From Carex sylvatica (lineage: Eukaryota; Streptophyta; Magnoliopsida; Poales; Cyperaceae): 22,967 nt of DNA. Below, in pieces: positions 1 through 9,408 of this stretch (position 1 is its first letter; every line of letters begins with the position of its first letter). The DNA lies in the NCBI GenBank assembly GCA_964058845.1, contig CAXKVR010000361.1, positions 1 through 22,967 on the forward strand, given 5' to 3'. The position numbers and the translations under genes are program-made. Below the pieces are notes generated by a model. The model worked only from the letters and a program-made list of their open reading frames with translations. It was not told the origin of the DNA and did no database searches.

Positions 1-106
1 GTAGATTGGTTTTAATGATTTGAATTTGTCGTTTGAAGTCAATTCGATAAGTTTTGGAGTTAAAACTCATTAAGGACTTGAACTTAAGAACACTTTAGTT
101 CTACTA
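1..106. mobile_element. Right arm of a 413-bp-family MULE-type foldback element, cut by the window edge
   Basis: The sequence up to about 106 matches the right terminal arm of the elements at 7037-7449 and 21408-21820, including the subterminal stretch (CATTTGAA-like, then TTTTGGAGTTAA) and the end CACTTTAGTTCTACT. It lies beyond exon 4 of the glyoxalase gene and so most likely within its next intron. The target duplication cannot be judged because the left end is missing. Confidence 0.75.
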
Positions 107-403
107 AACAATTTTCATATCAATAAGAAATTGTACCTGTGACTCTGCTAAATTTAAATAATAAAAATGAAAGATCCTATACAGCCCTCAAAAGTATGGA
201 CACTTCACATGCCAAAAGCATATGCCCCTTCATCGTTTTCTCGTTGTTTTTCAGAAAAAAATAAAAATAAAGCTATCCTCTTCTATGAATTATGGAGGGC
301 AATTTAGGTAGATTTAAAAAAACCCAAAGAAGTATTTTCCTATATTAAGAATTTGTGAGATTTCTCAGGGCTGTGTACAGAACATTTCAAGTAAGAATCT
401 TAC

Positions 404-2101
404 ATCCTCAACAGCAATTCCAAAATGGCCAAAACCAGTGCCTATATCATATGAGTGGACACCATAATCTGTTCACAAGGGAAACAATTTAGAGTGCTAG
501 AACCTAAGTCAGATACCGAATTCCATTTTGCTTGCCAATTAAATATAGGGTGTTTCTGTTTTGCAGATAACAGTTAACATCATTTTTTTTGGCTAATTGA
601 ACTCAAAATTTCTCAGATATACATTCTGGTATACAATATTAAAACTAATTTACAAATAACACCATAACCATTAATTTATTGGACACAAAAGCTGTGTTAT
701 TAAAATTTGACAACATTGTCCAAAAATAAATAAGAAGTGCCCTATTTTGATTGCCTAGAAATGACCGATTGATGGAAACAACACAAAATTATATGGGCAC
801 TTAATCAATTTTACACGCATCTTTAAACCGTTTCAATGTTAACTTGCAAAAACCACAAGACATATAAACCAGGATGCAAATCTAGAAAATGTTAGACACA
901 ACGCACCACACAAATCTTAATTCATTTCAGGCTTATTGAATCATCTAATTCAGGTTTTAACCAAGAGGTATTGCACTGTGTTTGGATCTGTACACAATAC
1001 CAGCTTATACCAGTACATGGCAGTGTGGTAAATTTGGGTGATATAAAAAAGGAGAAACAAAGCATACTGTATGTCAATTCAATGACAAAATGAGAATCTT
1101 CAGGGCCGTATCCAAGGAATGCATTTGTATATCTCTCCTCTGGTATATCACGCTTCCTCAATAGTTTCATCCCTAAACACTCTGTATAGAACCTGTGCCA
1201 AATTTTGTGAGGGGTTAGGTGATTAATTCCATTTTTATGGGATGGTGGGAAAAAGCAAGACGTGGCGATTAAATTTCTATAAGTACCAGCCTGTGTTTTT
1301 ATTGATCCTCATAATAAGACCTATTTTATTTGTATTATGGCAATAGCAAGAAGCATTGTTAGATTTCTGGTATGCTGCATGAACACATATCCGGGTATCA
1401 TATCAGATATTATATTATACAGCGATACAGAAAATCCTAAAATCCAAAGTTTACTGGTCAAATCAAATGGATCTAGGAATTGATGTTGAACTTATACAAA
1501 CTTACATGGTTTAGTTGATTTACTCTTTTTCAGCTATCAGTGTTGTTTGTAAATAATTGAAGAAAAACATTTGGCGATACATGACAGTATGATAAACGGT
1601 TCCAAATTTAAAAAAAAACAAAAATAACAGATTCAAAACAAGGGAAAAGTATTTACTTTATGGTTTTGTCGAGGTCACCGACACGGTAAACTACATGAAG
1701 AAGCCTTCTTTTATCATTTTTAACCCAATCCAAAGCTTCTTCTTGTTTAAGTGCTGTGCTTGCTTGCGCCATGTTTCCAGCTGCACCTGCTTCCATGGAA
1801 CTAAGAGTTCTAATAAATCTACCTCCTCTCCTCCCAAACAAACCCTCTTGTTGCGAAACTGTAACATGTTATGTGATCATGTGATAATAAATTGATCTCC
1901 ATTCCTCCCAATCAATTTAAAAAAAAAAAAATCAAAAATCAAAATCTTACTTGTACCGAGGCTTAAGAGAGAAGAACGACGTAAACTGGGTCCAGCGAAG
2001 GGGAGGCGGAGGCGACCGTTGGATACGGATCTGACGGCGGCGACGGAGGCCAGGTGGAGTGATGAGGCAGCGGCAGCGGTCATGGGAAGAACCCTTACCA
2101 T
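404..2101 (-). CDS. GLX1: Chloroplast lactoylglutathione lyase (glyoxalase I), 5' part of gene, four exons
   Basis: Exons on the minus strand are 2101-1951, 1858-1657, 1192-1068 and 468-404. All junctions are GT-AG and the phases agree; together they encode 181 residues. The start is the ATG at 2101 (MVRVLPM), matching the start of plant plastid glyoxalase I. Residues 1 to about 75 are rich in S, A, R and L with few acidic residues, as in a transit peptide. The first glyoxalase domain begins near [20 protein letters not shown] (101-120). Expected metal ligands are visible: H105, E156 (VIELTY) and H174 (GFGHFGIAV). The family condenses methylglyoxal and glutathione to S-lactoylglutathione. Two-domain plant forms have roughly 350 residues, so about half the protein, including the second domain, must lie beyond position 1; I found no fifth exon in 1-403. 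Family assignment is near certain. Plastid location is inferred from the N-terminus. Confidence 0.93.
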
Positions 2102-2197
2102 CGCGAGCAAACACCGAATTTGGTTAAAACAAAAACTTATATGGAAAACCCAAATTGAAATTTGAACAGACTTTATAGCGTTTTTAAGGTAAATTTT

Positions 2198-2205
2198 TTA
2201 TTATA
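2198..2205 (-). promoter_or_regulatory. Possible TATA box of the glyoxalase I gene
   Basis: Reads TATAATAA on the minus strand, about 97 bases upstream of the ATG at 2101. That spacing would give a 5' UTR of roughly 65 nt. Position and sequence fit a plant TATA element, but AT-rich DNA produces such words by chance. Confidence 0.35.
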
Positions 2206-2316
2206 TGGAAATAGGCACCGCTTTTATTTCGCCACTCTCCACTGATTCTCTCGATTGTCGGAGAGGCGACGGAAGGTAAAGGAAGGATATCCTCTGATAC
2301 CGCACGCTAAAAATGA

Positions 2317-2460
2317 ATTCATATCACCTAAGGTAACAGAACAGAATCCGCACGAATATTAATGCGTCCGTGCATCCATCTCGGATTGGATTGGTTTGGA
2401 TTCTGATCGGACGGTATGAATCTAAAGATAAATATTATGTTACCTTAGGAGATATGGAAT
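2317..2460. repeat. Foldback repeat with CCTAAGGTAAC ends, upstream of glyoxalase I
   Basis: The left end (ATTCATATCACCTAAGGTAAC) and the reverse complement of the right end (ATTCCATATCTCCTAAGG, continuing TAAC) match over about 20 bases, giving a 144-bp inverted-repeat element. The inside contains GCACGAATATT and ATCGGACGG, words shared with 22634 onward and 10105-10250, so these form one loose family. No clear target duplication was found. It lies about 215 bases upstream of the glyoxalase start codon. Confidence 0.6.
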
Positions 2461-2515
2461 CGGTAGAATCAGCTCCCAGCCGAGTCAAAAATAATTTTGG
2501 TGCTGATTTGGACTA

Positions 2516-2587
2516 GGGGTACGCTTTAAGATTCGTAATTGATTAAAAAGGACGATTCAGATCTCATTATACACTGTAGTGTACCCC
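2516..2587. repeat. Small inverted repeat with GGGGTAC ends
   Basis: A stretch of about 70 bases bounded by GGGGTAC and GTACCCC, with ACTA(G) on both outer sides. This may be a tiny transposon derivative or just a chance palindrome. The arms diverge quickly beyond 7 bases. Confidence 0.3.
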
Positions 2588-2666
2588 ACTAGATCTGAAT
2601 TCCGAGGAGAAGCTCTATCGGCCATATCCTCTCTCTCACTCGCTGTCTCTGTCAATTTTATTTGAT

Positions 2667-2750
2667 GCATTTAAGCATTTTACTTGATAGGCAGGGTTCA
2701 GAGCAGGGTTCAGAGCATTTAAGCATTTTACTTGATAGGCAGGGTTCAGA
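2667..2750 (+). repeat. 36-bp direct repeat, two exact copies
   Basis: Copies at 2667-2702 and 2715-2750 are identical. The 12-bp spacer (GCAGGGTTCAGA, 2703-2714) is itself a repeat of the last 12 bases of the unit. This looks like recent slippage or a small tandem duplication. Confidence 0.9.
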
Positions 2751-2764
2751 TTTCAACTAAGAGT

Positions 2765-3145
2765 GAAAAAACCTGCCGTATTGTGTCGTAATTAATATGT
2801 TGTGATTTTTGTCTCGTATTGTGTTATGTCGTGATTAAATTAATTTTTTATGTCCCGTGTCGTAATTAAACGTATCTCGTGTGACTCACATGACAATTTA
2901 ATCATAATTTAAGTTAATTTATTCAAGATTTATCATTTGATTATCAATATCTAATGGTCATAATTATACGTAACTCGCGTGACCACGTGCCGTAACTAGA
3001 TCTTTCACGTGACGTGACGTGCCGTGTTAAAGTTTCAAAAGATGATCATAACATGGAAACGCAACTGATGCAAGTCACAATACGTAACTGGCATGCGTAC
3101 CGTACCATTCCGTGACGAAACGGACACCGTCGTGCTATTTTTTCC
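2765..3145. repeat. Degenerate CGTG/CGTAATTAA-rich repetitive tract
   Basis: Words such as GTCGTAATTAA, CGTGTGAC, CACGTGACGTGACGTGCC and CCGTACC recur irregularly through about 380 bases. No ORF is present. It looks like decayed repeat DNA. Several CACGTG (G-box) cores are present, but in a repetitive context they are weak evidence of regulation. Confidence 0.5.
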
Positions 3146-3535
3146 ACTCTAGTTTCAACTATAAACCACATATATTATATATTAGTGAGTTTATATGGAG
3201 AAATAATCGATTTTTAATTTGTATGAGAAAATATCTAAATTATAAAGCTAACTTATGGATATCAATTTGGTATATATAAAAAGTGACTAATTTTAAAATG
3301 TTACAAATTCCTAGCATAGTTTTCGTAACACATCCGAATGGTTTATTCCCACACATTTTCCCCAATATTTTTGTACTCATGATTTTCTCTAAATTTTATA
3401 TGGTATAATTATGTATAAAAAAAAATTCCATCTCAACAAAATATTGTGTTTGCCAAACATGTCCATATATTTATTTTAAACTACATGCATAAAGACTAAG
3501 CTATCATAACACAAAAAAAATATAAGCTTTTGTGT

Positions 3536-4195
3536 GAATATAGATTGTTGGAATGTACTTCTATTATGCAAAGTAAAAGAGTTTGAATAATATTTTGAGT
3601 GAGTATATGGTATTATATATGCATAGCATGATTTAGTCCGTAATATGAATTAATATTTTTATTTTTAAAATTTCAACCGTCGATCTAAACTGTTCGACAT
3701 GATTTTCATACAAATATATACTTGCACACCATTTTTATATTTTTTTAGAATGTTTTTACTACTTTTAAAGATAGATAGAAAATCACTATTTTTGAATGAT
3801 CCAGAATTTTCAGATCAAGTGATTTTCTACCTATCTTAAAAAATGATAATTTTTTTCTAAAAAATATGGGTTGGTTCGTAATTTGTATGGGAATTATGTT
3901 AAACTATACATATCACGGGTTGGTACTATAGACTTACTATGCATATTACGGATAGGTTCGTAATTCATATGGGAATTATGTTGAACAGTTCGAATCGATC
4001 GTAAGTATTTTGAAAACAAAAATATTGACATGTATTACGAATCAACCCGTGATATGCATAGTCCATAGACTCACTCTAATATTATTTATATTATTTACAA
4101 GTTTGGAATTTGATTGAAAAGTTTTTTGTGAATATTAAAGTCAAGTAACTTAACTTCCATCTTTATCTCAAAGCAATGTCATTATAGCATAGTAA
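3536..4195 (+). repeat. Diverged duplicate of 8218-8880 (flanks of the 3597-4076 element)
   Basis: The segment from GAATATAGATTGTTGG to AATAATATTT, then TATATTATTTACAAG onward, and further on CTATCTTTATCTCA-like sequence, aligns with 8218-8320 and 8829-8880. In this copy the MULE-type element interrupts it. In the 8.2-kb copy a different stretch of about 500 bases lies between the two later blocks. Confidence 0.65.
3597..4076. mobile_element. Non-autonomous MULE-type foldback element (480 bp)
   Basis: Long inverted arms start GAGTGAGTATATGG at the left and GAGTGAGTCTATGG on the reverse complement of the right. Similarity continues for more than 100 bases (AACTGTTCrACATrATT, then CATA). Flanks are TAATATTTT (3588-3596) and TAATATTAT (4077-4085), matching at 8 of 9 bases, the TSD length of Mutator-like elements. 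The flanking DNA resembles 8218-8320, which lacks the element. No transposase ORF is present. Confidence 0.8.
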
Positions 4196-4579
4196 TAAGA
4201 AAATTCTGCAATAATACCTTTATTAAATTGAAGGATATACATATTATTTTTTTTTTTAACTTCAATTATTTTTCGAACTACTCGTACAATGTAGACTTCC
4301 TATTCACATAATACACATTTAACTACTTTTTTTTATATGAAGTTGACCAAAAATAATTAATTTTTTTTTTTTAAGTTTAAACCTGAGAAGAATTTTATTT
4401 TGACAATAGCTAACGGCCATGTCGCCTCCAACAACAATTTGAATATTTGATGAAAAGCAATGATCTCAAAGAACTCAAATAACAATTTGACCCGACTCAA
4501 TGGATCGATTGGTATCTGGTTCGACAGTTAATGATCCGTAACGTGTGATTAGAGATCGGTGAAAATTACCAGCGGAGTA

Positions 4580-4654
4580 TGAAAGGCAATCAGTACAAAA
4601 TGAAAGACAAATAAAAGACGATGAAATACAATCAGTAGTAACTGAAAGACAACC
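4580..4654 (+). repeat. Degenerate tandem duplication, about 42-bp period
   Basis: GAAAGGCAATCAGTA...TGAAAGACAA is followed about 42 bases later by GAAATACAATCAGTA...TGAAAGACAA. An ORF on the minus strand here is built from this repeat and has no recognisable domain. The remainder of 4200-4844 is AT-rich DNA downstream of the B3 gene in which I see no gene. Confidence 0.6.
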
Positions 4655-4844
4655 GAGCATGCATATGCACATCACCTAAGCTAGATTAGTTATATAATAC
4701 ATCAGAAACAAACTTGATCAAAACCAAGAAAACAGTTAACCTTCAGGATTTGTTAATTCCCTAGCAATATAATTAACAGGAAAGGGCAACCTACTGATAC
4801 AACCAAGCTTCTGATTACTATCCTTAGATCAGATGAATCACAAT

Positions 4845-6831
4845 TTACACTTCTGATTTGACATCAATTGTTTCCACAGTTTTAGCTGCCTTAGAGATGG
4901 TGACTAGAATTTCATTCTTGGCTATGATCTCAAGTGTGCATATATCTCCACATTTTATGTTGTTCTTCCAACAGAACTGTTTCCATCCTCCACAGAAACT
5001 ATTGTAATTAGCAGCAGTTTTAAACCGTACCTTCCAAATTTCTTGTTTCTCATTCTTCACTGTAATCTCTCCTTTTTCCAAATTGTATGGAGGCACTGAG
5101 CCGAATATTTTTCGAAGAGTCTGCAATTGACATTTCATTTCATTTAAGCACATTTTTTTCAAATTTAAAATTAATACTCGTATCGGACCAAAACAATTTT
5201 GTGCCCATTTGTAATATAAGGTGGCCTCGCTTTGAGATCCGTGCTATATTAAAACTGATGACTCAGATCAACCTCATTTTACGGGGTCAGGTATTGCATT
5301 GGATCTGAATTCCTAAAAGGGCTACTAATACCAGAAAGAAAATGTAACACAATCTTAATTAAAGTATCATGTAGCCATATTTCAGTAGAGCAACTGGCTA
5401 TCAGATCTATGGTTAATAACCCTAGTATTTTAGAATTCAGATCCTCCTCGGAACTGTAATCAGGAATCTTTTAGAATTAGTGGATCTGGACCGTTCTTTT
5501 TAACTTGGCACAAATCTCAAAGCCCAATAATTCTGCCTGGGAGGACTAATGCTTTCTAGTGGATTCTGAATTTTGGGGGTTTTGAATTTTTTTTCCTAAT
5601 TTAATAGAAATGAAAATGAAAATAAACAATACAACTTGTTACCAAGAATTTATGGATGTTGCAATGAGTCATTCTTGTTATAAGAGTTTGATGAGAAGCA
5701 GAAATGGTAGTCCTATATTTTTTTTTCTTCTCAACATAGGATTTCGTTGCTGTTCCGATTTCCTTGCGCATTTTGGAGCGGTCATGCGGTGTCTCCTTCT
5801 CTATCACCAGTTCATGCTTTCTTTTTGTTTGTTTGCCTGAAGATGTCGACCCTGCAGCTCAAAGAATTCAATTATAACTAATATAGTTTTAGAGGTTGTT
5901 TTGGATATTGTTCATCAGCTTAATGGTACTAGGCCCATAAAATGGTTGGCTATATATATATATATATATATATATAGATATAAGTGTGTGTAAAAGGGAT
6001 CCTTGCCTTCTGTAACACTTGCACATTTTGCTGGGGATTGCTCTATTGAGGCATTGAATCCAATTCTCCTGAGAATTTTTACTGCACCTTGATTGTAATC
6101 CTTGAGGAATCCATTCAAACCAAACACCTTCACATTGAAAACCATGTTGCCTTCGTACCGAAACACCAGCTTGAAGCCCACCTCTAATTTGTGAATTTTG
6201 GAGAACTCAGGCCAACCTCCTTTCAAAAAGGTTTCTGATGACTGATCCCTATTTAACTTGATATTCCAAGTTTTACCTATAGGGCTCAAGACAGTTGCAA
6301 ACGAACGACTCGTGTTTTCGTCTTCCACATGCATCATGAATTCTGATGGAAGTTTCTGGAAGGAGAAAATTGGTTCTGTTGATGTTTTTCTTTATTTTTC
6401 AAGGCTGGTGGCCTAATGATAGAATTACTGACACTAGAATAAGAGTTGCATTTGCATCTATGTTGAAATTGTGTATGTATTCACAAGCAAAGGTTAATGG
6501 AATCTAGTTTGTGTATGTATACTACAAACTGTAAGTTTTCATGTTACTTTCTACTCCTTGTTATGTAAAAAAATAATATCAATTTATATCATGAAAACTG
6601 GTTACAAAGATGAAGGTCTTAGTGTGATGATATTATATAAAGGGTCCCAATTTACATGCAGCAATAATGCAAAAAATTATAATTTATTAACCAAAGACCC
6701 TGAAAAGTACACCCAAAAAAAAATGATGAAAATAACAAATTAATTACCAGCATATCAAGATCAGCATGTTGTAATTCAGTGATGAATTGGGGTCTAAAAG
6801 ATGTGTTAGAACAACCAGCTCTCACCATCAT
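4845..6831 (-). CDS. Two-domain B3 (REM-type) DNA-binding protein, four exons, 305 aa
   Basis: Exons are 6831-6748, 6355-6007, 5851-5643 and 5120-4845 (stop), 918 nt in all, with consistent phases. Start is the tandem ATGATG at 6831. The first B3 domain spans about residues 10-107 (KLPSEFMMHV, KTWNIKL, KGGWPEFSK, LEVGFKLVFRYEG). A basic linker follows (KQTKRKH, about 151-157, a possible nuclear signal), then a second B3 domain at about 190-292 (HKFLTLRKIF across the exon 3/4 junction, EIWKVRFK, GGWKQFCWKNN, GDICTLEI). B3 domains bind DNA; REM members are plant nuclear factors often tied to reproductive or meristem expression. Intron 2 appears to use a GC donor (AAG|GCAAGG); a poor GT donor at 6018 is also phase-compatible and would drop four residues. 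Intron 2 carries a TA microsatellite and intron 3 a foldback repeat. The family is certain; the orthologue is unknown. Confidence 0.9.
5229..5522. repeat. Foldback (MITE-like) repeat inside intron 3 of the B3 gene
   Basis: Outer arms match: GCTTTGAGATCCGTGC at the left and GCTTTGAGATTTGTGCC on the reverse complement of the right. Inner arms also match: GGATCTGAATTCCTAAAA and GGATCTGAATTCTAAAA around 5300-5444. The arms are diverged and no target duplication could be set. The element sits entirely within intron 3 (5121-5642), leaving the splice sites intact. Confidence 0.6.
5951..5976. repeat. (TA)13 microsatellite in intron 2 of the B3 gene
   Basis: An uninterrupted run of TA dinucleotides, about 30 bases inside the intron from the proposed GC donor at 6006-6005. 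Confidence 0.95.
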
Positions 6832-6921
6832 AGTCGCTCTCTGGATAGAGAACTTGGCAATGGAAAGGGAAAATTTATATTTTTATTTTGGTGCTTTGGA
6901 CAATAAAAGAAGAGCTCACCT

Positions 6922-6935
6922 GTATATATATATAG
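6922..6935 (-). promoter_or_regulatory. Probable TATA box of the B3 gene
   Basis: CTATATATATATA on the minus strand, about 90 bases upstream of the ATG at 6831. This spacing implies a 5' UTR of roughly 60 nt. Confidence 0.45.
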
Positions 6936-7036
6936 GTAGGCAAGAAGCAAGGATAAAGTACCAAGTGACAGGTATCATGTCAGAAAGGGCCAGAATTTTA
7001 TTGATATAATTCAATAAAAAAATAATATAGTTAATT

Positions 7037-7449
7037 GAGTAGAACTAGGGTGTTCTTAAGCTCATCAAAGTGTTTGGTGAGCTTAATTTCAAAACTTATT
7101 AAATTAGTTTCAAATAACGAATTCGAACCATTAGAATCCGTCTATCTTACAAGTAATGCGTCTACATGTGAAAATTTTAAACATTTGAATTAATTTAGTA
7201 TAAAGTCAATCGGTGAAAATTAAAAGGTTAATAAATTAATTTTAGTGCATTCATTTTTTGAATATTTTTTGACCGCTTGACTTTATGCTAAATTAATTCG
7301 AACGTTTAAAATTTTCACATGTAGATGCATCACTCGTAAGGTAAGCAAATTTCAACGGTTCGGATTCATCATTTGAAACCGATTTAATGAATTTTGGAGT
7401 TAAGCTCACCAAACACTTTAGTGAGCTTAAGAACACCCTAGTTCTACTC
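7037..7449. mobile_element. Non-autonomous MULE-type foldback element, 413 bp, exact 9-bp TSD
   Basis: It is flanked by TAGTTAATT at 7028-7036 and 7450-7458. Ends are GAGTAGAACTAGGGTGTTCT and its inverse, and the whole element folds into two arms of about 200 bases with moderate divergence (for example CTACATGTGAAAATTTTAAA in both arms). There is no coding capacity. The long arms and 9-bp duplication fit Mutator-like non-autonomous elements. A second full copy is at 21408-21820 and a partial one at 1-106. It lies about 200 bases upstream of the B3 gene start. Confidence 0.92.
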
Positions 7450-7458
7450 TAGTTAATT

Positions 7459-8217
7459 AAATAGATGATGATGATGATATTTTGATGCTATCAAGGAACC
7501 GAATTATCAGTTTCTTTGTGCATTTTTTCTTTTTAAGAAATCGAATTATTTGATGTACCGTTCTACCTCATATACTCCGTCACAAAAAAAAAATCTTCTA
7601 TAAAATCAAATTAATGATTAGGTTTTTTCTATGGGATTGAAAATTCCACTGGAATCAATTATCGTTTTTTCATCAAGATTCTAGACAATTCATCATTTTT
7701 AATGAATTTCTATATAAAGAAAATTCTTAAAAAAGGGTTAGTGGCTGTCCTTTCCAAGTCCCATTTTCCTTCTGCAGAAATTGAAGTGAAAGCTTGAATA
7801 GTCTAAAAAAGAAAGAAAAAATGTAAATCTGGAATAGTTAACTTGACTGGTCACATCCTGTAGAGTATCTCTCAAAGGCAGCATTGGAACCATTCGTTAC
7901 AAATTTCAAAAATTGTCCGGTTCATTTGACTCTTATCACCATATACATTCTACATTCTTTTTTCTTTTTTTTGCCTCAAGTACATGGCACTAAGAATTGA
8001 AATCTGTAGAAAATTTCTCATTTATGAACAGTGTTTCTGAAATTTCGAATTCAGCTGTCCAATTTTTTTTATGCACGCATCTCAAAATAGTTGGTTTTTT
8101 TATACACACATCTCGAAACAGCTCGAAGGCTGGATTCAAAAAATCAAAGATTTCAAAAACACTGAAAAAGAATTTCAGCATATTCGTTTCCTGGCACTGC
8201 ACAACAAATTTTTGTGG
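7459..8217. other. Gene-free AT-rich stretch
   Basis: I see no gene here. A short (GAT)n run follows the element at about 7464-7479. Overlapping ORFs on both strands around 7990-8270 encode low-complexity peptides (F, K, I rich) with no recognisable domain, and each is the mirror of the other. Confidence 0.6.
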
Positions 8218-8320
8218 GAATATAGATTGTGGGAGTGTACTTGTATTATGCATAGTAAAAAAGTTTTAGAATAATATTTATATTATTCACAAGTTCAAAA
8301 ATTAATTGAAAAATCTTTCG
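8218..8320 (+). repeat. Paralogous site without the MULE element found at 3597-4076
   Basis: This sequence matches the flanks of the 3597-4076 insertion, and AATAATATTTATATTATTCA here is contiguous where that element sits in the other copy. It therefore serves as a diverged pre-insertion reference. Confidence 0.6.
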
Positions 8321-8329
8321 GATATATAT

Positions 8330-8840
8330 ATGTTTTTAATGAAAGATATATGTCAACCGGTCAAGCCCCAAATTCCCTTTTCATTTATAAGAAGGCACTA
8401 GTGTCATTATTTACATAAGATTCTAAAAAAGAAAAACAAAATCAAATTACAAAAATTAAAATGAAACTACCAATGGAAGTAAAATAAAATAAATATAAAC
8501 TATAACCTAAAAAAAGAAAGCTAAATGTTAAAGTGTAAAGAAAAAGAAGATAAGTAAAACAAGAGAGTTTTACATCCATACCACTAGGATCAGAAAAAGG
8601 CATTGGTACCGTACTTGTACCAGTTACTAGTTGAAGCATACACTGATCTTGTCCGTACCAGAAAATGCTGACCACTGTTTGCAACAGTTCGGTACCGGCG
8701 TTCGTACCAGAAACTCGAAATTACCAGTTGAAGCGTACACTGACCACTGTCAGTACCAGGAAACACTGATCTGTACCAGAAAATGCTGGACTGTACCAGA
8801 AAACACTGATCCATACCAGAAAACTCTAGCAAATATTTAA
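8330..8840. other. Segment absent from the 4.1-kb paralogue, gene-free, ending in a minisatellite
   Basis: Relative to the duplicate at 4086-4195, roughly 500 bases are added here between the blocks ending AAAATCTTTC and starting AATATTTAAAGT. The left part is A-rich and the right part contains scattered GTACCAG words. No coding region is recognised. Confidence 0.45.
8753..8830 (+). repeat. 20-bp minisatellite, GTACCAGAAAACACTGATCT type, about 4 copies
   Basis: Units start at 8753, 8773, 8793 and 8813 with an exact 20-base period; substitutions are mainly CACTGATCT versus TGCTGGACT. More degenerate GTACCAG words continue upstream to about 8605. The bases 8841-9400 downstream hold nothing else I can identify, apart from the 3' side of the phytocyanin gene. 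Confidence 0.9.
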
Positions 8841-9408
8841 AGTTAAGTGACTTGACCTCTATCTTTATCTCATGAAAATGTATATATTGTTAGAATATAT
8901 TTACAGCATGTATAGTAAGAGTATCCAATAAAGTATTTACACAAATAGATAGAACTAGTTGAACTTTGTGCAAACATTAAACTTCGCATCATTTCAACTT
9001 TGTTCTAATACGATAAAGTTACGATATGCATTAAAGCTAACAAAGCAATAATTCTGCTTTTTCAAGAAAATTTCCATTCTTGATGGCTACATAGATTATA
9101 TAAAATGTATCAATAAGTTGAAATTTATTTAAAATGTAATATCATCTGAGTTCTGACATCAAATATCCTTATATAATCAATAATACATGCTATTTGCTAT
9201 GTATCAACAGCAAATAGAATGTATCCATAGTACATACTGGTACCAGCACGAAATGTAATATAAAGATCTTAGATTACGGTTTCAATATTGCAATTACAAC
9301 TAATGCTCGATCTTGTTGATGAATCAATTGTCTCTTGAAATGACGAATTAAATGGAATAAAAGAATAAGAAAGTTCTTAATTAATAAGGAGGAGACAAAT
9401 GAATGAAA

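Noticed and set aside
5610..5840. Plus-strand ORF of 76 aa
   Set aside because: Antisense to exon 3 of the B3 gene, whose minus-strand frame joins the domain halves in phase.
7565..7600. Possible Stowaway MITE end (TACTCCGTCACAAAA)
   Set aside because: No complementary right end and no TA duplication were found.
7990..8274. Overlapping ORFs on both strands, 67-90 aa
   Set aside because: No recognisable domain, no codon signal, and reading frames open on both strands as expected in low-complexity DNA.
8753..8830. Regular short repeats that could suggest a CRISPR array
   Set aside because: The units are contiguous with no unique spacers, and the context is a plant nuclear genome.
8590..8840. 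ORFs with repeated FWY/GTD or TDPYQK motifs
   Set aside because: They are translations of the 20-bp GTACCAG minisatellite.
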